A DNA stretch of 64,000 bases. Source: Mycobacterium sp. OTB74 (GTDB lineage Bacteria > Actinomycetota > Actinomycetes > Mycobacteriales > Mycobacteriaceae). Made by a program: the position numbers and the translations under genes. Location: NCBI RefSeq assembly GCF_029892685.1, contig NZ_JARXVD010000003.1:62001-126000 (forward strand), in the 5' to 3' direction. The notes under the pieces are model-generated. The model had not been told where the DNA came from, ran no database searches, and saw only the letters and a program-made list of their open reading frames with translations. This document shows positions 49,970 to 60,247 of this stretch, piece by piece (the stretch's first letter is position 1; the number at the start of each line of letters is the position of its first letter).

Positions 49970-51232
49970 GTGGCCGCGTCCGTGTTTGCAGTGATCGCGG
50001 GGTTGGTACTCGTCTACTCCCTGCTGGCCAAGCGCCTGACGACCGCCAACATCACCGGTCCGATGTTCAGCATGACCGCCGGGATTGCGGTGTTCTCCCT
50101 GATTGGTCCGGGGATGAACGGTGCGACGTTGCACATCATCGCCGAGCTCACGTTGGTGATTGTGTTGTTCCACGATGCGTCGACCGTGAAACTGGCTCAA
50201 CTCAGACGGGAACCCGGCATCGCGGTTCGTCTGCTCGTCATCGGTTTTCCGCTGGCGCTCGTGGCGACGTTCTTGCTGACGCGGGAGTTGCTGCCCACCT
50301 TAGGGATCGCAGGGGCTTGGCTGTTGGCTGCTGCAGTCACACCGACGGATGCCGGTCTGGGCGCACCCACCATCCTCAACCCCGTGGTCCCTGTCCGGGT
50401 CCGCCGCAACTTGAACGTGGAGAGCGGGCTTAACGACGGCCTGGCGACACCTATCGTGCTCCTCGCGCTTTCGGTGTTGGCCGCCAAAGAAGGAGTCACT
50501 GAACCGACAATCCTAGAGGTCAGCATCATGCCGGTGGTGGCGGCCCTGATCTGCGCAGTTGGCGTGGGCCTGGCGTCGGCGTGGCTGATGGACCGCTCGC
50601 GTAGACGATCCTTGAGCAGTCACCGGGGCCGGGCGATTGCCACGCTGGCCGTGCCGTTGCTGCTTTTCGGTTTGGCCGAGCTGGTCGGCGCGAACGCTTT
50701 CATCGCGTCGTTCGTGGGCGGTTTGGTCTTCGGGGCAGCCAGTGTCACCCTCGACGAGGAGCCCGAGACCACCCAGCTGCTGGAGGTTGCGTCGGACCTA
50801 ATGGGGTTCGTGGTTTGGTTCTTCGCGGGGGCGGTTTTGCTGTTGGTCCTCGAGAACGGCTTCCATTGGCAGTGGCTGGCACTGGCTGTCGCCGCTCTGA
50901 CCGTGCTGCGTTTAGTCCCGGTCTTCATCGCACTGCTCGGCACGGGTTACAAGTGGCCCACGGTGGCCTTCGTCGGCTGGTTCGGGCCGCGTGGATTGGC
51001 AACGATCGTGTTCGGCCTGCTGTCACAGGAAGAACTCGGTAGGGGTTCCCCGGTGATCGGCACCGTGGGCGGCGTGATCATGTTCACCGTGCTACTCAGC
51101 GTCTTTGCCCACGGAATCAGCGCCGCACCGTTGGCCACGCGATACGGCCAATGGGTGACAGGCGCGCATCCTCCAATCGAAGGTCACCCCTCAGTGGAGC
51201 CGCTGCCTTCACGCGGTCGCGGCGGGCACTGA
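49970..51232 (+). CDS. Cation:proton antiporter (CPA1-like)
   Basis: 420 residues, about 12 hydrophobic segments. VTPTDAGLGAPTILNP (the TD motif), RRNLNVESGLNDGLATPIVL (ND motif, ion-binding Asp) and GWFGPRGLATIVFGL (the conserved GPRG) identify an Na+/H+ exchanger domain. It probably exports Na+ or K+. GTG start. The second antiporter in the window; the one at 44587 lacks these motifs and is a different subfamily. Confidence 0.9.
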   Translation: MAASVFAVIAGLVLVYSLLAKRLTTANITGPMFSMTAGIAVFSLIGPGMNGATLHIIAELTLVIVLFHDASTVKLAQLRREPGIAVRLLVIGFPLALVATFLLTRELLPTLGIAGAWLLAAAVTPTDAGLGAPTILNPVVPVRVRRNLNVESGLNDGLATPIVLLALSVLAAKEGVTEPTILEVSIMPVVAALICAVGVGLASAWLMDRSRRRSLSSHRGRAIATLAVPLLLFGLAELVGANAFIASFVGGLVFGAASVTLDEEPETTQLLEVASDLMGFVVWFFAGAVLLLVLENGFHWQWLALAVAALTVLRLVPVFIALLGTGYKWPTVAFVGWFGPRGLATIVFGLLSQEELGRGSPVIGTVGGVIMFTVLLSVFAHGISAAPLATRYGQWVTGAHPPIEGHPSVEPLPSRGRGGH

Positions 51233-51377
51233 CCCCCGCCGAACTGCGTTGCGATCCGGTCAGCAGGTGGTGACGTCCGGTGGCTTCTATGGGTGGCTGA
51301 ATAACCGGATCGTGCGTCGTTGCACGAATTCCCCGCTGACCCCTTGTTCACTCACGGGTCAGCGGGGTCGTTGGCTC

Positions 51378-52781
51378 TTATTTGTGGCTTCCGGTCTTCG
51401 CTTTGCTTGTCTTGGCCCCACCGGTGGTCGCACCGGCTGCATTACCGGTCGCCTTGCTTGTTTTGTTGCTTACGGTGGTCGCTTTGTTGCTGCTGGTGGT
51501 CGTCGCGGCTGCGCTGACCGTCGCTTTGCTTGTCGTGTTTGTGGACACCGCCGTGGCAACGGTTGTGCCTTGGGTGCTCGTCGGGGCCACCGCAGCCGCT
51601 CCACCAATGCGGAAGAAGCTGTTGATCGCGATGCCGGGGTTCACCTTCGTGACGGTTAGACCGTCTTGAAAGACCGTTCCGGCAAGGGCGAACGGACCCG
51701 GGCCTGCACTGACGGTATTGCCTACATTGCCGCTGCCCAAGAAGTTGAACGCGGCGCTCAAGGTGCCGCCGGGAACAGCGGTGATCACATTGTTGCCTCC
51801 GCCGGTGTTGATAGCGGCCTCCAGAGTGCTGCCTGGCCCACCTGCGGTCAAAGTATTGCCGCTGCTGAACAGGTTAAGGGCAGTCGTCAGGTTGCCACCG
51901 TTACCGGCGGACATTGTATTGCCGTCGCCGCCAATGTTCCTCACCGAATTCCAAAACCCGCCTGTGGAAGTGAGCACGTTGCCGGTGCCACCCAAGAGAT
52001 TGCTGGCCAAACCGCCGGTTCCGCCGATTACATTGACGCTATTGCCGGAGCCGAACCAGTTCCGCGCTAAACCCCCGGAACCGCCTGTCACCGTAACGGT
52101 TTCGCCGTTGCCGAGGAGGTTTACGGCCGCGGCGTCGCTGCTGCCGGTTACAGTGACTTTGTTGGTGTCGCCAAAGATGTTTCGAGCAAAACCCCCGGAA
52201 CCGCCTGTCACCGTAACGGTGTCGCCGGAGCCGAACCAGTTTACGGCGTCGCTGCCGCTGCTGCCGTTTACAGTGACTGTGTTGGTGTCGCCAAAAATGT
52301 TGCGAGCAAGGTTGAAAGAGCCGCCCGATGTCGAGAGGGTGATGTGGCTGCCCAGAATATTGGTGGCGCTGTTCAACAGGCTGCCCGTTGTCGTGGCGGT
52401 GTTGGAGGTGCCACCCAAGTTGAAGGCCGAGTTCAATATGCCGCCGATTACAGAGACTGTGTTGGCGTCGCCAAAGAGGGTGGTAGCCGCGGCCAGGATA
52501 GACGTCGAATCATCGCTGGCGCTGGCGCCGGTACCGACGGCGATGGCCGTGGTCAAGAACCCATCTGCGGTGGCGGTCGCTCCGTTGCCGATAGCGATCG
52601 CGATACCGGTCACACTGCTGGTGCAGCCGTTGCCGTTGCCGATTCCGAAGAACGACGCACAGGTCGCGTTCGCCGTCGGGACCGACCCCAATGCGGCGCC
52701 TACAAGTAATCCGCTTGTCACGACGCCAACGAGCGCGCCAGTGATCTTGCGGGGTGAATTTGCCGAGTTAATTGCGATCAA
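51378..52781 (-). CDS. Secreted repeat protein: 13 twenty-residue units and a Lys/Thr/Ala tail
   Basis: 467 residues from a TTG with GGAG seven bases upstream. A signal peptide (GALVGVVTSGLLVGAALGSV, cleaved near 39) leads to about 13 tandem units of about 20 residues (101-362) with consensus hydrophobic-hydrophobic-Gly-x-x-Asn-x-Val-x-Val-x-Gly-Gly...Ala-x-Asn, such as WFGSGDTVTVTGGSGGFARN. The pattern suggests a beta-solenoid. The last 75 residues are Thr/Ala/Lys-rich (SNKATTVSNKTSKATG), like the heparin-binding tails of HBHA. No named family recognised. Island cargo; likely surface or cell-wall located. Confidence 0.78.
   Translation of the reverse strand: MIAINSANSPRKITGALVGVVTSGLLVGAALGSVPTANATCASFFGIGNGNGCTSSVTGIAIAIGNGATATADGFLTTAIAVGTGASASDDSTSILAAATTLFGDANTVSVIGGILNSAFNLGGTSNTATTTGSLLNSATNILGSHITLSTSGGSFNLARNIFGDTNTVTVNGSSGSDAVNWFGSGDTVTVTGGSGGFARNIFGDTNKVTVTGSSDAAAVNLLGNGETVTVTGGSGGLARNWFGSGNSVNVIGGTGGLASNLLGGTGNVLTSTGGFWNSVRNIGGDGNTMSAGNGGNLTTALNLFSSGNTLTAGGPGSTLEAAINTGGGNNVITAVPGGTLSAAFNFLGSGNVGNTVSAGPGPFALAGTVFQDGLTVTKVNPGIAINSFFRIGGAAAVAPTSTQGTTVATAVSTNTTSKATVSAAATTTSSNKATTVSNKTSKATGNAAGATTGGAKTSKAKTGSHK
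51696..52481 (-). repeat. 60-bp coding repeats with a 120-bp higher-order period
   Basis: DNA behind the 20-residue units. A stretch near 52071 recurs almost unchanged at 52191, exactly 120 bp away, showing that a two-unit block was duplicated recently while other units have diverged. Confidence 0.8.
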
Positions 52782-52855
52782 TTTGTCGCTCCAACCACGA
52801 GAAGGAGACCACTGACGACGAAAAAATATATCACAAAGTTGGGCATCGCGGTGGG

Positions 52856-53122
52856 GATCCGCAGGTATTCGCAGATCGCGTTGGCCAACTCGGAGGTGTC
52901 TTTCGCCGTTAGCTCGGTTTGCATTCTGCCCCAGAAGGATTCGATCATCACGTTGTCGTGGCAGTTGCCGATCGACCCCGTCGGCACCGGCCCGGAGCGC
53001 TTGGGTCCATGAAAGCCCAGCAGGTGAATTCACCTTGCACGCTGTGGTCGGAGTGACTGCATGCCGCCGGCCTGCAGATCACGGTTGGCGGTGGCTATGC
53101 CCAGGGCGTTGCTGAGCAGGGC
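52856..53122 (-). pseudogene. IS3-family transposase (OrfB) remnant
   Basis: Three reading frames must be joined. They give ALLSNALGIATANRDLQAGG, then HSDHSVQGEFTCWAF, then GSIGNCHDNVMIESFWGRMQ plus ELANAICEYL. These match the DDE integrase core of IS3/IS481-type transposases, including the HSD and the catalytic Glu of ESFWG. Two frameshifts, no 5' or 3' ends and no inverted repeats are seen. Confidence 0.8.
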
Positions 53123-53127
53123 GGCTG

Positions 53128-53323
53128 ACCGTCTCGTTGGCGATCAGCGGTAACGCGAATCCGAAAGCGGTGCAGACAATGTTGGGGCACCAGTCGGCTG
53201 TGTTGACGATGGATACCTACGCCGACCTATTCCCAGATGACCTGGAGCTCGTTGGAGCGGCACCGGACAAGGCGCGCGAAGCCGCCCTCCGAACTACAGC
53301 GGACCAGCTGCGGACCGGCACAG
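53128..53323 (+). pseudogene. Tyrosine recombinase (integrase) C-terminal remnant
   Basis: TVSLAISGNANPKAVQTMLG, then [20 protein letters not shown]: the C-terminal box of phage-type integrases with His of the HxxR region's downstream partner (GHQS) and the nucleophile Tyr in DTYADLF. All upstream domains are missing, replaced by the IS3 remnant. The frame stays open to 53514 across tRNA-Pro. It lies beside the tRNA 3' end, where an island integrase is expected. Confidence 0.82.
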
Positions 53324-53327
53324 AAAA

Positions 53328-53358
53328 AGGCCCCGACCAGAATCACCGGTCAGGGCCT
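53328..53358 (-). terminator. tRNA-Pro terminator
   Basis: Arms AGGCCCCGACC and GGTCAGGGCCT (11 bp with one G-T pair in RNA), 9-nt loop, then a T run on the minus strand, 19 bp past the tRNA 3' end. Confidence 0.88.
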
Positions 53359-53377
53359 CTTAGCTGCGTTAACGCGG

Positions 53378-53451
<74 letters not shown>

Positions 53452-53639
53452 CGTGAAGCCACGACAGCGTATCGCACTAGGGCGGTCAGAAGCCAAACGG
53501 CCCTCACCGGGTGAGGTAGCCGCTGGTGGAGGCGGGTAGCGGCATATATCACGGCAGATATCGGGATGTATTTAAGCGCGCCGTGCGTTGAATCAAGCAA
53601 CTGTCGGAAAAACTGGATGCCACGAAAGCGAGGATGGAC

Positions 53640-53831
53640 ATGACCAGTTTGGGAGCGGTGCTCTACTACGGGTTCTTTGGCCTGGCTGCGCTGTGGTTGT
53701 TCGTCACGTCGGATTACCGCCCGAACTGGGCCGGTCTGATCCATCGTCCGGAGCGTTCGAACTCTGCCAGCGTCGCGGCCGCCTCCGGCGAGTCCAGCCC
53801 GCGGCTGCTGACCCACGCGTCGTCGAAATAG
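53640..53831 (+). CDS. Possible small membrane protein
   Basis: 63 residues: a hydrophobic segment ([21 protein letters not shown]) preceded by GCGAGG seven bases before ATG 53640. The second half lies antisense to the end of cds1 and may be chance. No family recognised. Either a real tiny membrane protein with a short tail or a spurious frame. Confidence 0.28.
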   Translation: MTSLGAVLYYGFFGLAALWLFVTSDYRPNWAGLIHRPERSNSASVAAASGESSPRLLTHASSK

Positions 53832-54835
53832 GTGTCCGCATAGCGGTCGCCGCTGTCGGCGAGCAGCGTGACCACCGAACCACTACGCCCCGCAGCGACC
53901 ATCTCGGCCAGTAACTGAAACGCGCCCCACAGATTGGTGCCGGTCGACGGCCCCACCCGGCGCCCCAGAACCGTGCCGACGTGACGTGCCGCGGCCACCG
54001 AGGCGGCATCGGGCACCGACACCATGGCATCCACGACGCCCGGCAGGAATGACGGTTCCACCCGCGGCCGGCCGATGCCTTCGATTCGAGACGACGCGCC
54101 CGTGAACACCTCGCGGTCACCCTGGAGCCACGATGGGTAGAACGCCGAATTCTCTGGATCCACCACGCACAGCCGCGTGGCATGGCGCCGATAGCGGATG
54201 AAACGTCCGATGGTCGCGCTGGTGCCACCGGTGCCGGCGCCCACCACGATCCACTCGGGAACCGGATGCGCCTCGTCGCGCATCTGCGCGTAGATGGACT
54301 CCGCGATGTTGTTGTTGCCGCGCCAGTCGGTGGCCCGCTCAGCGTTGGTGAACTGGTCCAGATAGTGTCCGCCGGTCTGCTGCGCCAGCCGTTCGGCCTC
54401 GTCGTACACCTGCGCTGACTCGTCGACGAAATGGCAACGGCCGCCTTGAGATTCGATCAACTCGATCTTGGCTGGGCTGGTCGAAGCCGGCATCACGGCA
54501 ATGAACTCCAGGCCCAGCAGCGCCGCGAAATAAGCCTCCGACACTGCTGTGGATCCCGAGGAGGCCTCGATGACCGTGGTGCTCTCGCCGATCAAGCCAT
54601 TGCATAAGCCGTACAGGAACAGCGACCGCGCCAGCCGGTGTTTGAGGCTGCCGGTGATGTGGGTGCTTTCGTCCTTCAGGTACAGCTGCAAGTCGACGGA
54701 GGAACTCCACGCGGCCGGCAGCGGGTACCGCAGCAGGTGGGTGTCGGCGCTACGCCGGGCGTCGGCCTCGATCAACCGGACGGCTTTGTCGACCCAGTGC
54801 CGGTCGGTGCCGCGTGCCGAGATCCCGGAATTCAC
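53714..54835 (-). CDS. cds1: PLP-dependent cysteine desulfhydrase (Cds1, Rv3684-like)
   Basis: 373 residues, fold type II (cysteine synthase family). PLP Lys in [17 protein letters not shown], then [20 protein letters not shown] (phosphate/substrate loop) and [17 protein letters not shown] (PLP-phosphate Gly loop). Rv3684 of M. tuberculosis converts cysteine to H2S, pyruvate and ammonia and affects redox state and respiration. GTG start overlaps the metallophosphoesterase stop by four bases. A standard cysteine synthase activity is the alternative. Confidence 0.88.
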   Translation of the reverse strand: MNSGISARGTDRHWVDKAVRLIEADARRSADTHLLRYPLPAAWSSSVDLQLYLKDESTHITGSLKHRLARSLFLYGLCNGLIGESTTVIEASSGSTAVSEAYFAALLGLEFIAVMPASTSPAKIELIESQGGRCHFVDESAQVYDEAERLAQQTGGHYLDQFTNAERATDWRGNNNIAESIYAQMRDEAHPVPEWIVVGAGTGGTSATIGRFIRYRRHATRLCVVDPENSAFYPSWLQGDREVFTGASSRIEGIGRPRVEPSFLPGVVDAMVSVPDAASVAAARHVGTVLGRRVGPSTGTNLWGAFQLLAEMVAAGRSGSVVTLLADSGDRYADTYFDDAWVSSRGLDSPEAAATLAEFERSGRWIRPAQFGR

Positions 54836-55782
54836 CGCGCCGAGATAGCCGGCAGTGTCACATCCGCGGTGATCCCGGCCCGGCCACCGCCGGTCGGGGC
54901 GGCCACCAGAGTCAGCAGCGTCGCTTCCGGTCGGCAGCAGAAGCGCACCGGCGCGTACGGCGATGTGCCGATGCCTGCAGACACGTGCAGCTGCGTGTGC
55001 GACCCCCACCGAGACGGACCCTTGACCCGCGACGTGTCGATGTCGCAGTTGGTCACCAGGGCGCCGTAGAACGGAACGCACAGCTGCCCGCCGTGGGTGT
55101 GCCCGGCCAGCACCAGCTGATAACCGTCTTCGGCGAACCGGTCCAGCACCCGCGTGTAGGGCGCGTGGGTCACGCCCAGGCTGAGATTGGCCGCGGGGTT
55201 CGGCCGCCCGGCGATGGTGTCGTAGCGGTCGCGGTTCAGGTGCGGGTCATCGACACCGGCCACCGCAATCAGCTGACCGTTCACCTCGATCTCGCGGCGG
55301 GTATGCGTCATGTCCAGCCAGCCGCGCTCGGTGAATGCTGCGCGCAGGTCCTGCCAGGGCAACGGTTCGCCGGTGATCCGGTGTGAAGGCTTGAACAGGT
55401 AGTTGGCCGGGTTCTTCGGCTTCGGGCCGAAGTAGTCGTTGCTACCGAACACAAACAGGCCCGGCACTGCGAGCAAGTCTCCGAGGGCCTGCACGACGGC
55501 CGGCACCGCCTTTGGGTGAGACAGGTTGTCGCCGGTGTTGACCACCAGGTCGGGGTCCCAGGAGCCCAGCTCGCGCAGCCAGGCCTGCTTGCGGTGCTGC
55601 CGCGGCATCATGTGCAGATCGGATAGGTGCAGCACCCGCAGCGGCGACGAGCCAGGCGACAGCACCGGCATGGTTACCTCGCGAACCACAAATGCGTTGC
55701 GCTCGATCAGTGACGCGTAGGCGATGCCTGTCGCCAATGATCCGCCGATGGTGATGGCCGCATTACGCACGATCGCAGACAT
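54832..55782 (-). CDS. Metallophosphoesterase (Rv3683-like)
   Basis: 316 residues. An N-terminal hydrophobic segment ([20 protein letters not shown]) suggests membrane anchoring. Metal ligands: LHLSDLHMM (DxH), [10 protein letters not shown] (GD), VFGSNDYF (variant of GNHD), VTHAPYT and [10 protein letters not shown] (GHxHGG). YaeI-like family, acting on phosphoester or pyrophosphate bonds, possibly lipid-linked. Sits between ponA2 and cds1 as in M. tuberculosis. Confidence 0.9.
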   Translation of the reverse strand: MSAIVRNAAITIGGSLATGIAYASLIERNAFVVREVTMPVLSPGSSPLRVLHLSDLHMMPRQHRKQAWLRELGSWDPDLVVNTGDNLSHPKAVPAVVQALGDLLAVPGLFVFGSNDYFGPKPKNPANYLFKPSHRITGEPLPWQDLRAAFTERGWLDMTHTRREIEVNGQLIAVAGVDDPHLNRDRYDTIAGRPNPAANLSLGVTHAPYTRVLDRFAEDGYQLVLAGHTHGGQLCVPFYGALVTNCDIDTSRVKGPSRWGSHTQLHVSAGIGTSPYAPVRFCCRPEATLLTLVAAPTGGGRAGITADVTLPAISAR

Positions 55783-55862
55783 GAACGCAGCCTACTTGCT
55801 TGCTGGCGCTGATGACCTGTTCTCGCTGGTCATCGTTACAAAGACCACACAGCTGTTTACCG

Positions 55863-58316
55863 TTATGGCGGCGGCGGGCCGAGCACCGGCACCGTGATCG
55901 GTGGCAGGCCAGGAATCTCCACAACCGTCGATCCCACTTGAGGCGGTGGTCCGCCGTCCAGGCCAGGTATCGGAAGCGAGATCGGAGGCGGTGGTGGTGG
56001 CGCCGGTGGGATGCCGTTACTGACCTGGATCGTGATGATCGAACCAGGGATGGTCGAGCCCGACGGACTGGTCCCGATCACCTGCCCTGACAGTGCGGAA
56101 CTGTTAACCCAGGAAGGCTGCGGGGACAGCTGGAACCCGGCCTCCTTGATTCGGTTCTGGGCCAAGTCCAGGTCCATACCGTTGACATCGGGCACCTTGG
56201 AACCGGGCCCGCCGTCGACGTACTGCGGATCGGTGGGCGGTAGTACCACATTCGGCGGCGTGAACTGCTTCATGGCGGTGAACCACGTCTGCGCTGGCTC
56301 CTTGCCGCCGTACAGGTCACCCTTGCCGCATTGGCGCAGTGGGAACGAGCAGATGTCTGACGGCGTCGCCGAATCGTCGTAGATGTAGTTAGCAGCGGCG
56401 TACGCATTGGTGAAGCCGACGAATGCCGAGGACCGGTAGGCCTCGGTGGTACCGGTCTTTCCGGAAACCGGGAAGTTCCACCCCACCGAGTGGGCCGAAC
56501 CAGCCGCGGTACCGCTGATGGCGTCCTTACCCATGGCGTTGGCCAGGGTGTTGGCCAGCCCCTCGGGCACCACCTGCTCGCAGGTCTGGGTCGTTACCGA
56601 AACCTCGTTGCCGCGCCGGTCGTAAATCTTGTCGATCGGGTTGGGCGGGCACCATTTGCCGCCGGACGCCAGCGTCGCTGCCACGTTGGACAGCTCCAGG
56701 GCGTTGACCTGGATCGGGCCGAGGGTGAACGAGCCAATGTTCTGCCGCTTGACGAAGTCGGCCAGGCTCTCGTTGTTGTTCGGGTCATACGCCCGGGCTG
56801 TGCCCGGTTCGGCATACGAACGCAGGCCCAGCTTGACCGCCATGTCGACCACGCGCCCTACGCCGATCTGCGAGATGAGTTTGGCGAACGCCGTGTTGGG
56901 TGAGCTAGCCAGGGCCTGGGTGACGTTCATGGAGCCCGCGTATTTGCCGACGTTCTCCACACACCAGGTGTCCTTCGGGCAACCTTTCGCACCGCCGCTA
57001 CCCAGCCCCTTGGCCTCGAACCGGTACGGCACGGTCAAGGTTGCGTTGATGCCCATACCCATGTCCATCGCAGCCGCGGTGGTGAACAGCTTGAAAATGG
57101 ACCCAGCACCGTCACCGACGAGGGAAAAGGGTTGCGCCTGCATGGTCTCTTTGGCATCGGAGTTAAGGCCGTAGGTGCGGTTGCTGGCCATGGCGACCAC
57201 CGCGTGGTTGTCCTTGCCCGGCCTGATCACACTCATGACGCTGGCGATGCCGTCGATGGTGGGCGAGGCGATGCCATTGATCGACGACTTGACGGTGTTC
57301 TGGATGTCGGGGTCCAGGTTGGTGCGGATCAGGTAACCGCCCTTGGCCACCTGGTCCTTGCTGATCCCGGCACGGGCCAGATACTCCAGCGCATAGTCGC
57401 AGAAGAACGCCCGATCACCGGCTGCGATGCAGCCGCGCGCCAACTGGTTTGGCTGGGGCAGCACTCCGAGCGGCTGCTCCTTGGCCGCACGCAACGCGTC
57501 GGCCTCCTGCGGGACGTTCTCGATCATCGTGTCGAGCACCAGGTTCCGACGGGCCAGAGCGCCCTCAGGATTGGTGTATGGATCGAGCCCGGATGTGGAC
57601 TGCACCATGCCCGCCAGTAGCGCGGCCTGCTGCCAGTTGAGCTGGGAGGCATTGATGCCGAAATAGGTCTGGGCCGCATCTTGGATGCCGAACGCGCCGT
57701 TACCGAACGACACCAGATTCAGATAGCGGGTCAGGATTTCAGATTTGGTGAACGTCTTGTCTAGGGTCAGCGCCATCCGGATCTCGCGCAGCTTGCGGGC
57801 CGGAGTGGTCTCGATGGCGGCGCGACGGTCGGCGTCGGTCTGGGCGATCACCAGCAGTTGGTAGTTCTTGACGTACTGCTGTTCCAGCGTCGAACCGCCG
57901 CGAGTGTCAGGAGCGCCGGACATATAGCCTGACAAGCCGGTCAGCGTGCCTTTCCAGTCGACACCGTTGTGCTCGGCGAACCGCTTGTCCTCAATCGAGA
58001 CGATGGCGAGCTTCATGGTGTTGGCGATCTGGTCGCTGGGCACCTCGAACCGACGCTGGCTGTATAGCCAGGCGATCGGGTTGCCTTTGATGTCGACCAT
58101 GGTCGACACCGCCGGTGCGTCACCTTCGACCAGTTGGGCCGAGCCGTTAGCCACCACGTCTGACGCCCGATTGGACATCAGGCCGATGCCGCCCACGACG
58201 GGAAACATCATGGCAGCGAGCACGACACTGGCCAGTAGACAGCACCAAGCCAGCTTCACGACGGTGACCGCGGTCGGAGGACCAGTCTGCGGACGGCTCT
58301 GCGGTCGCTCGGACAT
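55863..58316 (-). CDS. ponA2: Bifunctional penicillin-binding protein PonA2 (class A, PASTA domain)
   Basis: 817 residues. One transmembrane helix (about 20-45), a GT51 transglycosylase domain (SIEDKRFAEHNGVDWKG), a transpeptidase domain with SxxK (GAGSIFKLFTT), SxN (SPNTAF) and KTGT (SGKTGTTEAY), then one PASTA domain (KVPDVNGMDLDLAQNRIKEA) and a Pro-rich end. It polymerises and crosslinks peptidoglycan and is linked in mycobacteria to stress survival. ATG 58316 is chosen; the frame is open upstream. Divergent from whiB4. Confidence 0.96.
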   Translation of the reverse strand: MSERPQSRPQTGPPTAVTVVKLAWCCLLASVVLAAMMFPVVGGIGLMSNRASDVVANGSAQLVEGDAPAVSTMVDIKGNPIAWLYSQRRFEVPSDQIANTMKLAIVSIEDKRFAEHNGVDWKGTLTGLSGYMSGAPDTRGGSTLEQQYVKNYQLLVIAQTDADRRAAIETTPARKLREIRMALTLDKTFTKSEILTRYLNLVSFGNGAFGIQDAAQTYFGINASQLNWQQAALLAGMVQSTSGLDPYTNPEGALARRNLVLDTMIENVPQEADALRAAKEQPLGVLPQPNQLARGCIAAGDRAFFCDYALEYLARAGISKDQVAKGGYLIRTNLDPDIQNTVKSSINGIASPTIDGIASVMSVIRPGKDNHAVVAMASNRTYGLNSDAKETMQAQPFSLVGDGAGSIFKLFTTAAAMDMGMGINATLTVPYRFEAKGLGSGGAKGCPKDTWCVENVGKYAGSMNVTQALASSPNTAFAKLISQIGVGRVVDMAVKLGLRSYAEPGTARAYDPNNNESLADFVKRQNIGSFTLGPIQVNALELSNVAATLASGGKWCPPNPIDKIYDRRGNEVSVTTQTCEQVVPEGLANTLANAMGKDAISGTAAGSAHSVGWNFPVSGKTGTTEAYRSSAFVGFTNAYAAANYIYDDSATPSDICSFPLRQCGKGDLYGGKEPAQTWFTAMKQFTPPNVVLPPTDPQYVDGGPGSKVPDVNGMDLDLAQNRIKEAGFQLSPQPSWVNSSALSGQVIGTSPSGSTIPGSIITIQVSNGIPPAPPPPPPISLPIPGLDGGPPPQVGSTVVEIPGLPPITVPVLGPPPP

Positions 58317-58411
58317 GGGTAACAGAGTAGCCACACTGCCCGGGAACTCCCCGCACACCGGTCGCATACCACGTAGCCAGCGGATGCATGGCGCTACGAC
58401 ACGGCGCAAAA

Positions 58412-58450
58412 TTGACGGCTGGACGCTCGTCCCAAAAAAGCGGCCGTCAA
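58412..58450. promoter_or_regulatory. Inverted repeat in the ponA2-whiB4 divergent promoter region
   Basis: Arms TTGACGGC and GCCGTCAA separated by 23 bp, roughly midway between the two divergent genes. Possible operator or -35 pair; unproven. Confidence 0.35.
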
Positions 58451-58595
58451 CCATTGCGCAGATGGCCCCTGACCACCTAACTTGGACACACAATGCGACC
58501 TAGGTAACACTATGGAGCGCAATGTGGCATAAATCGCATCAGCGATCCGTGCCGTGGCTGGGCCGTCGTGAGACGGTGTGACGAAGGGATCGCTG

Positions 58596-58958
58596 GTGGC
58601 AGATACTCGGCCAGTAGTTAGCAGGACAATCGCTAGCCCTACCGTTGACGGTGTAGTCCAGGTAGTCCAGCCAGAGGCCGAGGCCAGAATCGCCTGGGTG
58701 TCGCAGGCCCGCTGCAGGCAGGCCGATCCCGATGAGCTGTTCGTCCGCGGCGCCGCCCAGCGCAAGGCAGCCGTTATCTGCCGGCATTGCCCGGTGATCC
58801 TCGAATGCGGCGCAGACGCTCTGGATAACCGCGTCGAATTCGGTGTGTGGGGCGGCATGACTGAGCGTCAGCGCCGAGCTTTGCTCAAGCAGCACCCCGA
58901 GGTGGTGTCTTGGGCGGAGTTCTTCGCCACTCAGCGCAAGCATCGCAGCGCGGTTTAA
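58596..58958 (+). CDS. whiB4: WhiB4 iron-sulfur redox regulator
   Basis: 120 residues. Four cluster-binding Cys at 40, 62, 65 and 71 (ARCRQADPDELF; ICRHCPVILEC) and the GVWGG turn (EFGVWGGMTERQR) define the Wbl family. The stretch PDELFVRGAAQRKAAVICRH and C-terminal QHPEVVSWAEF match WhiB4 of M. tuberculosis, a [4Fe-4S] sensor of oxidants. GTG 58596 is chosen because AAGGGA precedes it; a GTG six codons earlier is in frame. Confidence 0.95.
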   Translation: MADTRPVVSRTIASPTVDGVVQVVQPEAEARIAWVSQARCRQADPDELFVRGAAQRKAAVICRHCPVILECGADALDNRVEFGVWGGMTERQRRALLKQHPEVVSWAEFFATQRKHRSAV

Positions 58959-59116
58959 TTCGGTACTGGCGCTGCGTAATTCAGCGGGGCGCGACCGCGT
59001 CGGTTTGTGCCGCCGCATTCTGAGGTGAGTGCGGTCTTTCAGTCAGGTGTCCGACCATGCCCGAAAAGGGCGACGCCCGACTTTCGTGTTGCGATCGCGC
59101 TAAGCCGTGAACCGCG

Positions 59117-60247
59117 TCAGGCTTTGGCGTCCCCGGTGATCTGATCGGCGATGGCGCGCAACGCATCCAGGTCTGAGACGTCGAACGGCAGTGACGGCAC
59201 GCCGACCAAAGCAACATGTGGATTGGCCCCAGTGAAACGGGACAGCAGCCGTACCTCACGCTTGGACACCACGGTGCGGTCGGCATGAATGCGCAACGCA
59301 GCTGCGGTCAGTGCATCGGATTCATCGGCGCCGTCCAGGGAGTCGGCCGCCTCGCTAGCGATATCGTGGCTCAAGTCGCACAGCATCGGATGGGTGCGGT
59401 TCAGGATCAGGCCGGCCAGCGGCATCTTCTCCTGTGACAACCGGTCCACGAAAAACGACGCCTCCCGCAGGGCATCGGGTTCGGCGGCCGAGACGACCAC
59501 GAACCGCGTGCCTGGGCGCTTCAGCAATTCGTAAGTGCGCTCGGCCTTTTCCCGGAATCCACCGAACGTCGCATCCAGGGATTGCACGAAACTGGCTGCG
59601 TCGGAAAGCATTTGGGAGCCCAGTACCGTTGAGAGTGCCTTCATGGCCAGGCCCATGGCGCCGGTCACCAGCCGGCCCAATCCGCGACCCGGCGCCAGCA
59701 GGAGCCGCCACAGTCGGCTATCCATGAAGTTGCCCAAGCGTTTTGGCGCGTCGAGGAAGTCCAACGCGTTGCGTGACGGCGGGGTATCGACGACCACCAG
59801 ATCCCACTTGTCCTGGGACAGCAGCTGGCCTAGTTTCTCCATCGCCATGTACTCCTGCGTGCCCGACAATGAGGTGGCGACGGTTTGGTAGAACTGGTTC
59901 TCCAGAATCGCGTCGGCGCGGTCCGGACCCGAATACTGCGTCACCATCTCATCGAAGGTGCGCCGCATGTCGAGCATCATGGCGTGCAGTTCGCCGGGTA
60001 CCTCGGGCGCCAGCGGGACCCGCTGCGGGGTGTTGCCAAGGTCTTTGATGCCCAGTGCCTGTGCGAGTCGCTTGGCCGGGTCAATGGTCAGCACGACGAC
60101 GGTACGCCCGTACTCGGCGGCCCGCAGCGCCATTGCGGCGGCGGTGGTGGTCTTGCCGACTCCGCCTGCGCCGCAACACACGACGACGCGGGTCTCCGGA
60201 TCCGACAGGACCGCGTGCATGTCGAGCGGCGGGGGCTTGCTGATCAC
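59117..60247 (-). CDS. ArsA-family ATPase (Rv3680-like)
   Basis: 376 residues. P-loop with the deviant Walker [21 protein letters not shown] near residue 25, switch [16 protein letters not shown] and Walker B-like [17 protein letters not shown]. It forms a conserved pair with the next gene, reported in mycobacteria as an anion-transporter-like ATPase complex that protects against redox and glycerol-linked stress. GTG start overlaps the stop of its partner by four bases. Confidence 0.9.
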   Translation of the reverse strand: MISKPPPLDMHAVLSDPETRVVVCCGAGGVGKTTTAAAMALRAAEYGRTVVVLTIDPAKRLAQALGIKDLGNTPQRVPLAPEVPGELHAMMLDMRRTFDEMVTQYSGPDRADAILENQFYQTVATSLSGTQEYMAMEKLGQLLSQDKWDLVVVDTPPSRNALDFLDAPKRLGNFMDSRLWRLLLAPGRGLGRLVTGAMGLAMKALSTVLGSQMLSDAASFVQSLDATFGGFREKAERTYELLKRPGTRFVVVSAAEPDALREASFFVDRLSQEKMPLAGLILNRTHPMLCDLSHDIASEAADSLDGADESDALTAAALRIHADRTVVSKREVRLLSRFTGANPHVALVGVPSLPFDVSDLDALRAIADQITGDAKA

